A DNA stretch of 64,000 nt from CANKHA01 sp963750965 (GTDB taxonomy: Bacteria > Pseudomonadota > Alphaproteobacteria > Rhizobiales > Xanthobacteraceae). The DNA is taken from NCBI GenBank assembly GCA_963750965.1, contig CAVVSK010000016.1:124001-188000 (forward strand). The letters are read 5' to 3'. Position numbers and translations under genes: made by a program. The notes beneath the pieces are model-generated. The model was not told the origin of the DNA and made no database searches. It worked only from the letters and a program-made list of their open reading frames with translations. Shown in pieces: positions 9,389 through 18,365 of this stretch; position 1 is the first letter of the stretch, and each line of letters begins with the position of its first letter.

Positions 9389-10626
9389 GGAATCAATCTG
9401 TCCAGCCTATGCAAATTTACCTGTTTACCGGCGGTGCCCAATCCCAGGAACTCAAGGAATTAAGCGACCGGTTGTCGGAGGCGCTGCCGAATCTCACAAT
9501 TCTCACTAAGCTGAGCGATGCTCCGGTAAGCGCTGCGCCTGAGTCTAATCCCGCGCAAAACCTGACCTACATCATTGTTCCTTTTCTGAACACGGCTTCT
9601 CCTTTGGATCGGGTGATCAGCATCGCTGAACAAGACCATCCGGGGACCTTTTTTATTTTTATCAGCAAGGAGATTTCCGCCAGCGAGTATAAGCGTCTGA
9701 CCAGAACCGGCGGTGCAGATTGGGTCTCGTTGGACGGTGCGCCGCAAGAGATCCTCGACATTCTCTCACGCCGCAGCTCGCTGCAGACTTCCGCATCTGG
9801 TGCGCGTCAAACCAAGCTGGATATTATCGGGTTTGTGCCGAGCAGCGGGGGCGTGGGAAACACAACTCTGGCTTTGGAAACGGCCATTCAGCTGAAGCTC
9901 GCCAAACGAACGCGTCACCGGCGCATTTGTTTTCTGGACCTGGATGTGCAAACCAGCCACGTCTGCGATTACCTGGATATCGAACCACGACTTAAGATGG
10001 ACGAGATCTCCAAGAATCCGGAGAGGCTTGATGACCAGCTCTTCGGATTATTCGTCAGCAGCCACTCCAGCGGCTTGGATGTTTTGGCCGGACCTCGCCA
10101 ACGCGGCGCGACGATGGATATCAAAATTGCGGCGCTTGATGCGCTTTTTCGCATGATCGCCAAGCGCTACGATCTGCTGGTCATTGATCTGCCGCCGCTT
10201 TGGTTTGAATGGACCGCGCAAGTATTGTCGGTTTGCGATTTGGCCATCATTACCGGTTTGAACACCGTGCCCGGCCTGCGCCAGATTTCCGGCACCGCGG
10301 AAGCGGTACGAGCCATCGAGAGCCCCCCAAAGCAAGTTATGGTCGCGCTAGGGCGTTGCCAAACCACTTTATTCGGTCGAATTGCCCGCCGGGGTCACGT
10401 CAAGCGTGTGCTTGGAGAGGAAAATGTCCTCTACATCCGAGAAGATCCCGCCGCTGCGGCTCAAAGCGTCAACACGGGGATACCGCTCTCGATCGCAGCT
10501 CCGTCAAGTCGGGTTAGCAAGGACATCCGGGCCTTGGCGAATTTTGTGTCCGCGACAACGACGACAATGACCCAAGAGCAAAAAACGGGAGTTAACGAAA
10601 CCCGCCAATCGAGGGCCGACCGTTAA
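9385..10626 (+). CDS. cpaE: CpaE/TadZ-like pilus-localisation ATPase-fold protein
   Basis: CpaE/TadZ is a MinD/ParA-family protein that places the tad machine at the pole. The 413 residues show an N-terminal atypical receiver-like domain (residues 1-135) and then the ParA-like fold: FVPSSGGVGNTTLALETA at about 149-166, CFLDLDVQTSHVCDYLD (switch I/A' region) and YDLLVIDLPPLW (Walker B). The deviant Walker A should read KGGVGKT; here both lysines are replaced (S and N), so ATP hydrolysis is doubtful. Atypical Walker A motifs are known in TadZ. It is intact, unlike most of its neighbours, and overlaps the upstream gene by ATGA. Confidence 0.85.
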   Translation: MRNQSVQPMQIYLFTGGAQSQELKELSDRLSEALPNLTILTKLSDAPVSAAPESNPAQNLTYIIVPFLNTASPLDRVISIAEQDHPGTFFIFISKEISASEYKRLTRTGGADWVSLDGAPQEILDILSRRSSLQTSASGARQTKLDIIGFVPSSGGVGNTTLALETAIQLKLAKRTRHRRICFLDLDVQTSHVCDYLDIEPRLKMDEISKNPERLDDQLFGLFVSSHSSGLDVLAGPRQRGATMDIKIAALDALFRMIAKRYDLLVIDLPPLWFEWTAQVLSVCDLAIITGLNTVPGLRQISGTAEAVRAIESPPKQVMVALGRCQTTLFGRIARRGHVKRVLGEENVLYIREDPAAAAQSVNTGIPLSIAAPSSRVSKDIRALANFVSATTTTMTQEQKTGVNETRQSRADR

Positions 10627-10723
10627 CTGATTGGCAACAAAGCTGGATGACGGGCGCGGGGCCAAGCTGTATACTAGTGCAACCGTGGGTGGTGGAGCGT
10701 TTTGTAGGAAAGCGTGTGCGAAA

Positions 10724-12113
10724 ATGAGTTTTTTCCAAAAAACCGCCGTGCCTAACGCCAAACAAGAGGCGCTGCGTGTCATTGAGATGGATCGGGCTGC
10801 AATCGAAAAGGAGCAGCTTTATCACGAGTTGATAAAACAGCGCCCTGCGTTGCTCGACGAGAAGATTAAGTTACACGCTCAGATCATCGATGAGTTCAAC
10901 CTCACATCTCTGGAAAAACTTCCACGTCCGGACCTGGTACGCGAAGTCCGGGCTTATCTGGCGGATTACGTCCGCACCGAGCATTTATCTCTGAACCAGA
11001 AAGAGGCGCAGACCTTCGCCGAGGAAATCGTCGACGAGATGATTGGGTTCGGACCGATCGAATCCCTTCTGAAAGATCCCACAGTCAGTGACATTCTGAT
11101 CAACACTCACAAGAAGTGTTTCGTTGAGCGTTTCGGAAAACTGGAGGAGACCTCCGTTCACTTCAAGGATGAGGCGCATTTGATGCGCATCATTCAAAAA
11201 ATCGTTGCTGGCGTGGGCCGGCGTATTGACGAGTCATCGCCGACAGTGGACGCGCGACTGCCGGACGGATCCCGCGTGAACGTCGCCGTGAAGCCCATCG
11301 CGGTAGATGGTGCCCTGGTCTCGATCCGCAAATTCTCCAAGCAGCCTTTTTCGATGGATCGCCTCGTGGAGATCGGCGCCTGCCGGCCGGTGATGGCGGA
11401 GATGCTGCGTTTTGCAGTCATGGGCCGGATTTCCATGATTATTTCCGGCGGAACCGGTAGCGGCAAGACGACAATGCTGAATGCTCTCTCCAGTTTTATT
11501 CCCCCCGAGGAACGCATCATTACAATCGAGGATGCTGCCGAGCTCCAATTGCAACTCCCCCACGTTTGCAGAATGGAAACCCGCCCGTCGAATGCCGAAG
11601 GAAAAGGGGAGATTCGGCAGCGCGAGCTGGTGAAAAACGCTTTGCGCATGCGGCCGGATCGAATCGTTGTCGGAGAGTGTCGCGGAGAGGAGGCGTTCGA
11701 CATGCTCCAGGCCATGAATACTGGCCATGAAGGTTCGATGACGACGGTCCACGCGAATTCTCCCCGGGATGCAATCAGAAGGCTGGAGCAGATGGTCAGC
11801 ATGGCCGGCATGGCGATCGCTCCCGCTAAGCGTTCGCAGTCAGATCGCCTCCGCGATCCGGTTGCTGATCCAGCTTCAACGATTGCCTGATGGACGCCGG
11901 CGCGTGATCAGCGTCGGCGAGATCACCGGCATGGAGGGCGACGTCGTCCAAATGCAAGAGATTTATCGCTTCCAGAAGGAGCACACGGACGAGAAGGGCA
12001 ATATTCAAGGGAGCTTTCGAGCGACGGGGATTCGCCCGACTTTTCTGGAGGACCTGAAGCATATGGGCCTGCATTTGTCACCCGGTCACTTTGACCCGAG
12101 CAGGCCGCTGTGA
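10724..12113 (+). pseudogene. cpaF: tad secretion ATPase CpaF/TadA, C-terminal frameshift
   Basis: CpaF is the hexameric VirB11-like ATPase that powers tad pilus assembly. The start ATG (MSFFQKTAV) is the usual CpaF-like beginning; the open frame extends 31 codons further upstream with no family similarity. The domains are an N-terminal domain (EEIVDEMIGFGPIESLLKD), VNVAVKPIAVDGALVSIRKF, Walker A SGGTGSGKTTML, the Asp box IITIEDAAELQLQ, Walker B RPDRIVVGECRGEEAFDML and HEGSMTTVHANSPRDA. Near 11840, in IAPAKRS, the frame changes by one base and continues VRSQIASAIRLLIQLQRL and EITGMEGDVVQMQEIY to the TGA at 12111. The repaired length (about 462 residues) is normal. The stop overlaps the tadB start. 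Confidence 0.9.
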
Positions 12114-13079
12114 TGCCCGACTTTGCCAACGAGCTTTGGGTCGTTTATGCGCTCGTTTTCGGTGCCGCACTGCTTGGGATTCAAGGCGCTTACTGGTTCC
12201 TTGTTAAAAATCGACGCGAGCAGAAAGCGGTCAACCGGCGAATTGCGCTAAGTGTCCAAAACGTCAAATCCAACAGAAGTGCTGGACGTTCTGCGACGTG
12301 AGCGGGGGGCCGATTTCCTTCCGCAGATTTCCTTTTTCAAAAATTTGGAATTGCTGATCATCCAAAGCGGAGTACGATTGAGCGGCCCGAAACTCATAAT
12401 GATCTTGGCCGTCATCGGTTTAATTTGGTACTTCGTGCTGCAATATGCCACCGGCTTCCGCAGCCTGGCGGTCCCAGCCGCGGTCGTGCTGGCTTTTGCT
12501 TCGATTTATCTTTTCTTGAAATTGGCTCGACGCCGCCGTATTGCCGCGTTTGGCGAACAGCTCCCGGACGCTTTGGATGTCATCGTCCGAGGGTTGCGCG
12601 CCGGCCATCCGTTCCGGGTCTCCCTGGCATTGGTCGCGCGCGAAATGCCCGATCCGATCGGATCCGAATTCGGAATTGTCGCGGACGAGGTGACATTCGG
12701 CCTTGAGCAAACCGCGGCGATCGACAATCTCTGCCGTCGGGTTGGTGAGCCAGACCTGTCTTTCTTTGCAACAGCCGTAACCATTCAACAGCAGAGCGGG
12801 GGAAATCTCGCCGAGATCATGACGCGCCTCTCCCGGCTGCTGCGAAGCCGGACAAAGATGCGGCTGAAGATCCGGTCCTTGAGTGCCGAGGGACGGCTAT
12901 CTGCAATCGCATTGTCCGCCACCCCATTCGCCTTGATTGCCATCATCAGTCTGATCGCGCCGTCGTATTTCGCCGCGATAAGCGACAGCCCGCTTATTAT
13001 GCCGGCAGTGGTTGTTGGGGTGGTTTTGCTCGTGATCGGTAACTTCATCATGTATCGAATGGTGAACTTCAAGTTTTGA
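12113..13079 (+). pseudogene. tadB: tad inner-membrane platform protein TadB, frameshifted
   Basis: TadB with TadC forms the inner-membrane platform (T2SSF/GspF family). The ATG overlaps the cpaF TGA. The first piece has the N-terminal helix (VVYALVFGAALLGIQGAYWF) and ends NRRIALS. A one-base shift near 12250 leads to KTSNPTEVLDVLRRERG and the T2SSF domain, DALDVIVRGLRAGHPFRVSL and VAREMPDPIGSEFG, with QQQSGGNLAEIMTRLSRLLR further on, then two C-terminal helices. The second piece (12252-13079) is long and uninterrupted. The repaired length is about 321 residues, as expected. Confidence 0.88.
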
Positions 13080-13081
13080 AC

Positions 13082-14003
13082 ATGCAGGAACTGTTCTCAC
13101 CCATCGTCATCATCTCGCTGCTGGCCTTTGCTGCAGTTGCGGCCGCTGTTTTCGTGATCGCACAGGTCGCTGCGACCCAGGTCCGTGTGCAGCAGCGTGT
13201 TGGCGCGCCTACGAAGAATAGTGCACCGGTTGCTTTTGGCGGTGGTTTTGACACGCTCATAACGAGCTACTTCGACGAGAAATATTTCGGCCTGGATGGC
13301 TCAGCTCAGGCGAAATTGCGAGGCCAACTCATTCGCGCCGGCTACTTCAGGCCAAACGCAATAACTTATTATATCTTTGCCCGCTTTGCCGTTATCGCAC
13401 TTGCTCCAACCACAGCTTATATCTGCGCAGAAATTTTCTTAGGCGGTTATCACTGGCTTTTCAAATTCGGTTTGGTCGCATTTGTAATGTTTCTGTCTGT
13501 TCTCGGACCGGATGCTTATCTGTCGCGACGTGAACGAAAGCTGCAACAACACTACCGCGTCGCCTTTCCTGATATGCTTGATCTTTTGATGGTGTGTGTT
13601 GATGCCGGGCTTAGCCTCGAGGCGGCATTGGAACGCATCAGGCGGCGAGATCATGCGACAAAGCCGCGAACTTGGAATGAATTTACATCTGATGGGTGCC
13701 GAACGGCGTGCTGGCCGAAGCACCATTGACGCGCTGGACGGCTTTGCAAAACGGATTGGTCTGGACGAAGCGCGCGCATTTGCCGGGCTGCTTCGGCAGT
13801 CGATCGAGCTCGGCACCGATGTGGCGGAGGCTTTGCGGGTCTTCAGCGACGAGATGCGCGACCGCCGGATGTTGCGGGCGGAAGAACGGGCCAACCAATT
13901 GCCTGTTAAAATGGTCGCGCCGTTGGGTTTATTCATCTTCCCAGTGATCTTGATGGTTGCTATGGTTCCCGTGGCTATCCGCTTGCTATCGGTGATGAAG
14001 TAA
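13082..14003 (+). pseudogene. tadC: tad inner-membrane platform protein TadC, frameshifted
   Basis: The first piece has an N-terminal helix and FPDMLDLLMVCVDAGLSLEAAL, the T2SSF signature. Near 13640 the frame changes and the protein continues IMRQSRELGMNLHLMGAE, RAGRSTIDALDGFAKRIG and LPVKMVAPLGLFIFPVILMV to the TAA at 14003. Together they give about 306 residues, the normal length of TadC. It starts 2 bases after the tadB stop and clearly belongs to the same operon. ATG 13082 is preferred to the in-frame TTG at 13076. Confidence 0.88.
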
Positions 14004-14021
14004 TCCCGCGAGCGGAGGGGG

Positions 14022-14537
14022 GTGGCCAAGGTGTTGAATCGTCTGCCAATTCTGCTCGTGTGCGGCTGTCTTACCGTCGTTATGGCGGGCTGCGAAACAT
14101 TCAATGCAGCCGTCCCAACAACGCCGACGGTGCAAGAGCCCGTTGACGTGCAATATTTTCCTTCCGACGAGCCGTTGCGTCTGGGCATGGAGCATTTCGG
14201 CCGCGGTCAATATGGACTTGCGCAACGCTATTTTCGTGATGCGGTAGAGAAGGCTCCGAAAGACGCCACCGCCTGGATCGGACTGGCTGCAAGTTATGAT
14301 CGCGTTCGGCGGTTTGACTTAGCAGATCAAGCCTATGTCCAGGCTGCTCGTTTAGCCGGCGAGACCGTCCAATTACTGAATAATCGGGGCTACTCATACA
14401 TGCTGCGCGGCGACCTGGTGCGTGCCCGGCAGCAATTCCTCAAGGCCTATGAGCTCGATCCTTCCAATCCAGTGATCTTGAGCAATCTTCAACTTCTCGA
14501 TGGAAGCAGCCGCTTCATTCAACGGACAGAGCTTTAG
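14022..14537 (+). CDS. tadD: TadD-like TPR lipoprotein
   Basis: The GTG start follows GGAGGGG. The 171-residue product has a lipoprotein signal (LLVCGCLTVVMAGCE, lipobox Cys about residue 26) and tetratricopeptide repeats (EHFGRGQYGLAQRYFRDA, DATAWIGLAASYDRVRR, LNNRGYSYMLRGDLVRA). TadD proteins are outer-membrane or periplasmic TPR lipoproteins at the end of tad operons and are thought to assist secretin assembly. It lies 18 bases after tadC and is intact. Confidence 0.85.
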   Translation: MAKVLNRLPILLVCGCLTVVMAGCETFNAAVPTTPTVQEPVDVQYFPSDEPLRLGMEHFGRGQYGLAQRYFRDAVEKAPKDATAWIGLAASYDRVRRFDLADQAYVQAARLAGETVQLLNNRGYSYMLRGDLVRARQQFLKAYELDPSNPVILSNLQLLDGSSRFIQRTEL

Positions 14538-14570
14538 CCTGTCATACGGCGACTGCGATATTCCGCAACG

Positions 14571-15389
14571 ATGGCGTCGAAGCTCCGCAACGTCCTCGCG
14601 CGGGAGTATGGGGTGCTGCACGCAATGTTAATCGTCTGGCATCTTGCTGCCGTCGCACTGTCGTTCTCGGCGTTAAATTCCGGTGCTTGGGCGCAAGGCG
14701 CGCCGGCATGCGATCGGACTCGCTATTCCGGCCATGGGCAGCAGCAGTACCAGCGCCCAGCAATCTCCCCGGCGTTCAGCGCCCCAATCGCCCCGAGACA
14801 CGCGTTCGCTCTCGCGTCAGACCGTATGATGATCCGCCTTCTGCTCTGGTCTTGCGGGAGAGTCCGGCACTGCCGGCGCATTTGCGGAGGGCGGTCGTTC
14901 CTTACTCAACCCACGAGTCTCCCGGGACGTTGATCGTGGACACCCGAAACACCTATTTGTATCTCGTGCTGGGGCAGGGCGAAGCGTTGCGCTACGGGAT
15001 TGGTGTTGGACGCGACGGCTTCCGATGGGCGGGGCGAGAACGCATTACTCACATGGCTGAATGGCCAGATTGGCGGCGCGCCTGCCGAAATGCTCGAGCG
15101 CCAGCCTGATCTACCCAGTTTTGTGCCCGGTGGTTTGAACAATCCATTAGGTGCTCGGGCCCTATACTTAGGTAATACGCTGTATCGCATCCACGGCACC
15201 AATGATCCGTCTACGATCGGCAGTTACGAGACTTCGGGCTGCATCCGCCTCCGGAACGAGGACGTCATAGACTTGTACCGTCGTGTGAAGATCGGCGCCG
15301 AGGTCGTCGTTTTGGCTGCGAATTATGGCCAGAAGCAAAACGGCGCCGACCGCCTTCGGGCTGGCGGGATGCGCCAACCGGAGCCTTAA
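14571..15389 (+). pseudogene. L,D-transpeptidase (YkuD family), frameshifted
   Basis: L,D-transpeptidases crosslink peptidoglycan or attach lipoproteins in the periplasm. The first piece carries a signal peptide (VWHLAAVALSFSALNSGAWA). The frame changes near 14770 and again near 15080. The domain reads GTLIVDTRNTYLYLVLGQGE, RYGIGVGRDGFRWAG and finally the catalytic motif YRIHGTNDPSTIGSYETSGC, followed by IRL (HGT...S.GC.R with the nucleophilic Cys). The order and spacing are those of YkuD enzymes common in Bradyrhizobium. It lies 33 bases after tadD; a link to anchoring of the pilus in the wall is possible but not shown. Confidence 0.8.
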
Positions 15390-15414
15390 GCTTCGGATTT
15401 ACCGGCGTAATAGA

Positions 15415-16030
15415 ATGCGAATGCGCGTCCTCGCTTATGCAGCATTAATTGTGCCGTTGCTGTCGGCGGCATTTGTCGGTGGCATCGTTTTTGAGCGACA
15501 TCGGGTGCAATTTCGTTGCTGGAACGGCTGCCGCTTTCCCGATCCGCAGCATCGTTTCAGGGCGCGCCCGCTCCCCAGGCAGGGGAGGTCTCGCGGGAGC
15601 AAAAGATTGCCGCAGCTATGCAGGCCGTCGAAACTGCGTGGCGGACGGCGATCGAAAGGGAGGATCTTTTTGCGGTGCGACATAGCGCGGACTGCTATTC
15701 CGCACGGTTCCTTCGTCGCGGCGCCAACCTCCGTGCCGATACCAAGAAACCGGCCCGAATGTTGATGTCGGGATCATTCGGATCAGTGGAATGACGGCTA
15801 CCACTGGAAAATTTGCCTGCTTCAAATCTTTTGCCGAAGCTTTAGCTGCAAACAAATCCGCTGCCGAAGATGTCGAGCGGGTCGAGGCTACATTTTCATA
15901 CGTAATCAGCGGTGATGAAATGCGCTTGGCACGGGCCAAATCCGATCCCGAATGGTTCGCCAGAGTTCTCAAGTACAACCTGACTGACCACCCCGCCTCA
16001 TGGAGCGCAGTGGCAGCGCAGCCGATCTAA
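15415..16030 (+). pseudogene. secreted or membrane-anchored hypothetical protein, frameshifted
   Basis: No family is recognised. A start MRMRVLAYAALIVPLLSAAF gives one N-terminal membrane or signal segment. The frame then changes near 15510 (to QGAPAPQAGEVSREQKIAAA, then AVETAWRTAIEREDLFAV), and again near 15680 and 15760, before the last piece GKFACFKSFAEALAANKSAA to the TAA at 16030. Each piece is helical and polar, consistent with a coiled periplasmic domain. The pattern is the same indel problem as in the tad genes. Confidence 0.5.
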
Positions 16031-16138
16031 ACGGTTCTCACCGTGCCCAGGCACAAATATGCCACCGTGATTACGCCTCTCGGGAACCCACATGGCGGTT
16101 CGTCGTTACTACCCTGTAAACAAACGGAACGATCAACC

Positions 16139-16354
16139 ATGGCCGCTAGTCGGTCCGACACAAATCCCCGCAAACGTAAACGGGACCCGGGCTTAATTCT
16201 CGGTGCTTTTGCATCACTTCTGGTGCTCAGTGCTCTGATCCTAATTGTCAATTGGCCCACCAAGACTTCCATTACGGAAACCAATGCTTCGGCCTCTTCC
16301 GAGGCTAAGCGGCCAGCTGATACGTTGCCGGCCCCTACGGGCTTAACGCGCTAG
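16139..16354 (+). CDS. small single-pass membrane protein, hypothetical
   Basis: The 71-residue ORF begins MAASRSDTNPRKRKR, has one hydrophobic helix (LILGAFASLLVLSALILIVNW, residues 20-40) and a polar tail. A basic N terminus before a single helix suggests an inner-membrane protein with its N terminus in the cytoplasm. No strong ribosome-binding site is visible. No family is recognised. Confidence 0.4.
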   Translation: MAASRSDTNPRKRKRDPGLILGAFASLLVLSALILIVNWPTKTSITETNASASSEAKRPADTLPAPTGLTR

Positions 16355-16477
16355 TTGTGTCTCCAATTCCCGTCTCGACCCGCGTTCCCGATTTCAGCCG
16401 AGAGTCTTTGCGTAATCGCTGGCAATTCTCGCCTTCCAGTCACTGAGGTGAAAAGTCAGCGTTCCTGAGGACACATT

Positions 16478-16535
16478 TCGAAGGAGTTCAGCTGAGAACG
16501 CTCGTCTCGAAGGAGTTCGGCTGAGATCGCTCGTC
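16478..16535. repeat. two adjacent 29-bp direct repeats
   Basis: Two copies of a 29-bp unit (16478-16506 and 16507-16535) are directly abutted and differ at two positions. Each starts TCGAAGGAGTTC and ends CGCTCGTC or CGCTCGTC-like. They lie in the 362-base gap from 16355 to 16716, upstream of the terminator hairpin and of the esterase gene. No reading frame of interest crosses them. Confidence 0.7.
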
Positions 16536-16594
16536 CAAGCTTCCATCGGGGGGCGCGGCAGTCCCAACGAGCTCGTGAAACGAGACGGTGAACT

Positions 16595-16632
16595 GCGAAA
16601 AAGCCGCCCAGGATCATGGGGGCTTTTTTCGC
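16595..16632. terminator. rho-independent terminator, A/T-flanked on both sides
   Basis: GCGAAAAAGCC and GGCTTTTTTCGC are near-perfect inverted arms with an internal CCC/GGG pairing, giving a strong hairpin with an A run on the left and a T run on the right. It can terminate in both directions. It would end any transcript running from the left and lies inside the upstream extension of the esterase ORF, which supports the later start of that gene. Confidence 0.75.
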
Positions 16633-16716
16633 TTGGGGGTTAGCGTAACGGTCGGTTTTGTGCACTGCAACCAAACACCTTCTGATGCGTTGACGCCATT
16701 CATCAGGAGGTCCGGA

Positions 16717-17820
16717 GTGCTCGATATCACTGCCCTACTGGCAAAAAACGGAGTCCGTCTACCAAATCACATAAGCCAATTATCAGCTCTGGATGAAGTC
16801 CAGGATTTTGGCCCAAACCCGGGCAACCTACGGATGCTCCGGTATGTCCCCAAAGAGCTTTCATCCAAACCAGCACTGCTGGTGGTGCTACATGGATGCA
16901 CGCAGACAGCGGCGGATTATGATCGTGGTGCAGGTTGGTCAACCTTGGCTGACCGTTACGGGTTTGTGTTGCTTTTTCCCGAGCAGCAACGTGCAAACAA
17001 TCCAAACGGTTGCTTTAACTGGTTTCGACCTTCTGATGTGCGACGCGGTCAAGGCGAAGTTGCATCTATCCGTCAGATGATCGAGCGCTGTGTGCGCGAT
17101 TACGGCGTGGACTTAAACCGTATTTTTATCACGGGTCTGTCGGCGGGCGGCGCGATGGCTTCTGCGATGCTCGCTTGTTATCCGGAGGTGTTTGCGGGAG
17201 GCGCTATCATTGCCGGCCTCCCGTTCGGTGCCGTAACGGATGTACGGCTGGCCTTCGAAGCGATGTCCCAAGGCTCTCCCCGATCGGCGAAGGAATGGGG
17301 TGCGCTCGTGCGCCAGGCGTCGCCGCATGCCGGGCCGTGGCCGCGCATTTCTGTCTGGCATGGGGGCGCCGACACCACAGTGGTGCCGGCCAATGCGCGC
17401 GAAATCGTCAAGCAGTGGCTGGATGTTCACGGGGTTGCGGACGTCCCAATGCGAGAAGATAGAATCGTCGGCGTCCTTCGACATAGCTGGAAGAATAGTG
17501 CGGGCCAAGAAGTAATCGAGTCTTTCACAATCCCGCGCATGACGCATGGAACGCCGTTGGCGGTGGGCAAGGGTGAGGATCAAGGTGGCGTAGCAGGCCC
17601 CTTCATGCTGGAAGCTGGAATTTTCTCATCCCATTACATCGCCAAATTCTTCGAACTGACCGACGATGTGACGGTGCGGGCAACCAGTCAGCCGCGAGAG
17701 TCGGTGTCATCGATTACACTACTGAATCGCCCGCCGGAAAGTGTGAGCATAGCGGCCTCAAGGAGGCTCGGCATCCAAGCGACAATTGAAAATGCCCTGA
17801 AGGCCGCCGGGCTAAGATAA
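16717..17820 (+). CDS. PHB-depolymerase-family extracellular esterase (LpqC-like)
   Basis: This is an alpha/beta-hydrolase of the esterase PHB depolymerase family, acting on polyhydroxybutyrate or short ester polymers. The 367 residues show the oxyanion motif VVLHGCTQTAADYD (about 63-76), the nucleophile elbow FITGLSAGGAMASAM (G-L-S-A-G, Ser near 147), VWHGGADTTVVPAN (acid residue) and a final MTHGTPL with the catalytic His. The GTG at 16717 follows AGGAGG by 6 bases. The frame is open for 43 codons further upstream, but that part contains the terminator hairpin. There is no obvious signal peptide, so it may be intracellular or exported by another route. Confidence 0.82.
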   Translation: MLDITALLAKNGVRLPNHISQLSALDEVQDFGPNPGNLRMLRYVPKELSSKPALLVVLHGCTQTAADYDRGAGWSTLADRYGFVLLFPEQQRANNPNGCFNWFRPSDVRRGQGEVASIRQMIERCVRDYGVDLNRIFITGLSAGGAMASAMLACYPEVFAGGAIIAGLPFGAVTDVRLAFEAMSQGSPRSAKEWGALVRQASPHAGPWPRISVWHGGADTTVVPANAREIVKQWLDVHGVADVPMREDRIVGVLRHSWKNSAGQEVIESFTIPRMTHGTPLAVGKGEDQGGVAGPFMLEAGIFSSHYIAKFFELTDDVTVRATSQPRESVSSITLLNRPPESVSIAASRRLGIQATIENALKAAGLR

Positions 17821-18034
17821 GTCTGGGACCCGCAGCGTCAGACACGGGCCTTATTAAACGTGAGCGTTTTGCCGCGGGCTCCCTCGGCAATGGCGTGAAA
17901 TTGCCGCTTGGGTGTTTTTCGTCCTTCCCGCCCTGCCGCCATAACCCTTTCTTGCTGGACAACACATGCCTTAATATGCAGGTCGCTGCCCCGCTGTCCC
18001 AGTTGGGGGACGATCTCTGTAATGGGTATGCCAC

Positions 18035-18323
18035 ATGATCCGCCTGATCACCGCAGCCGTTCTGGCTCTCATTGGCTATTCCGCTTATGCCGCCGAGGCG
18101 CCTCCCGGGGCAGCTTCGTGCTCGGGTTGTCATCCCGCAAGCAAGTCGGTTGCAACGCCGGTGCCGCGTCTGAACACCAGCGACGCGGCGCAGATCGTGA
18201 CCGCGATGCAAGACTTTCGTTCGGGACGACGTCCGGCGACAGTGATGGATCGCATCGCCAAGGGTTTCACAGACGAAGAAATCCAGTGCGATCAGCACTT
18301 GGTACGCCGCGCAGAAGGATTGA
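18035..18323 (+). pseudogene. fccA: flavocytochrome c sulfide dehydrogenase cytochrome subunit FccA, frameshifted
   Basis: A signal peptide (LITAAVLALIGYSAYAAEAP) is followed by one heme c site, CSGCH at residues 29-33, and the class I cytochrome c end GRRPATVMDRIAKGFTDEEI. The ORF then runs into an unlikely tail. One base later in frame it reads AISTWYAAQKD and stops at 18323, the standard FccA C terminus. So one indel lies near 18283. FccA passes electrons from the flavoprotein FccB, which oxidises sulfide to sulfur in the periplasm. The repaired protein is about 95 residues. Confidence 0.8.
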
Positions 18324-18365
18324 TCGCGATGCAGCGGCAGCAGCCGCCGAGATTTCCTCAAAGCC

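Noticed and set aside
16478..16535. Possible CRISPR array
   Set aside because: The two 29-bp units are directly adjacent with no spacer, and only two copies exist; no cas gene is present.
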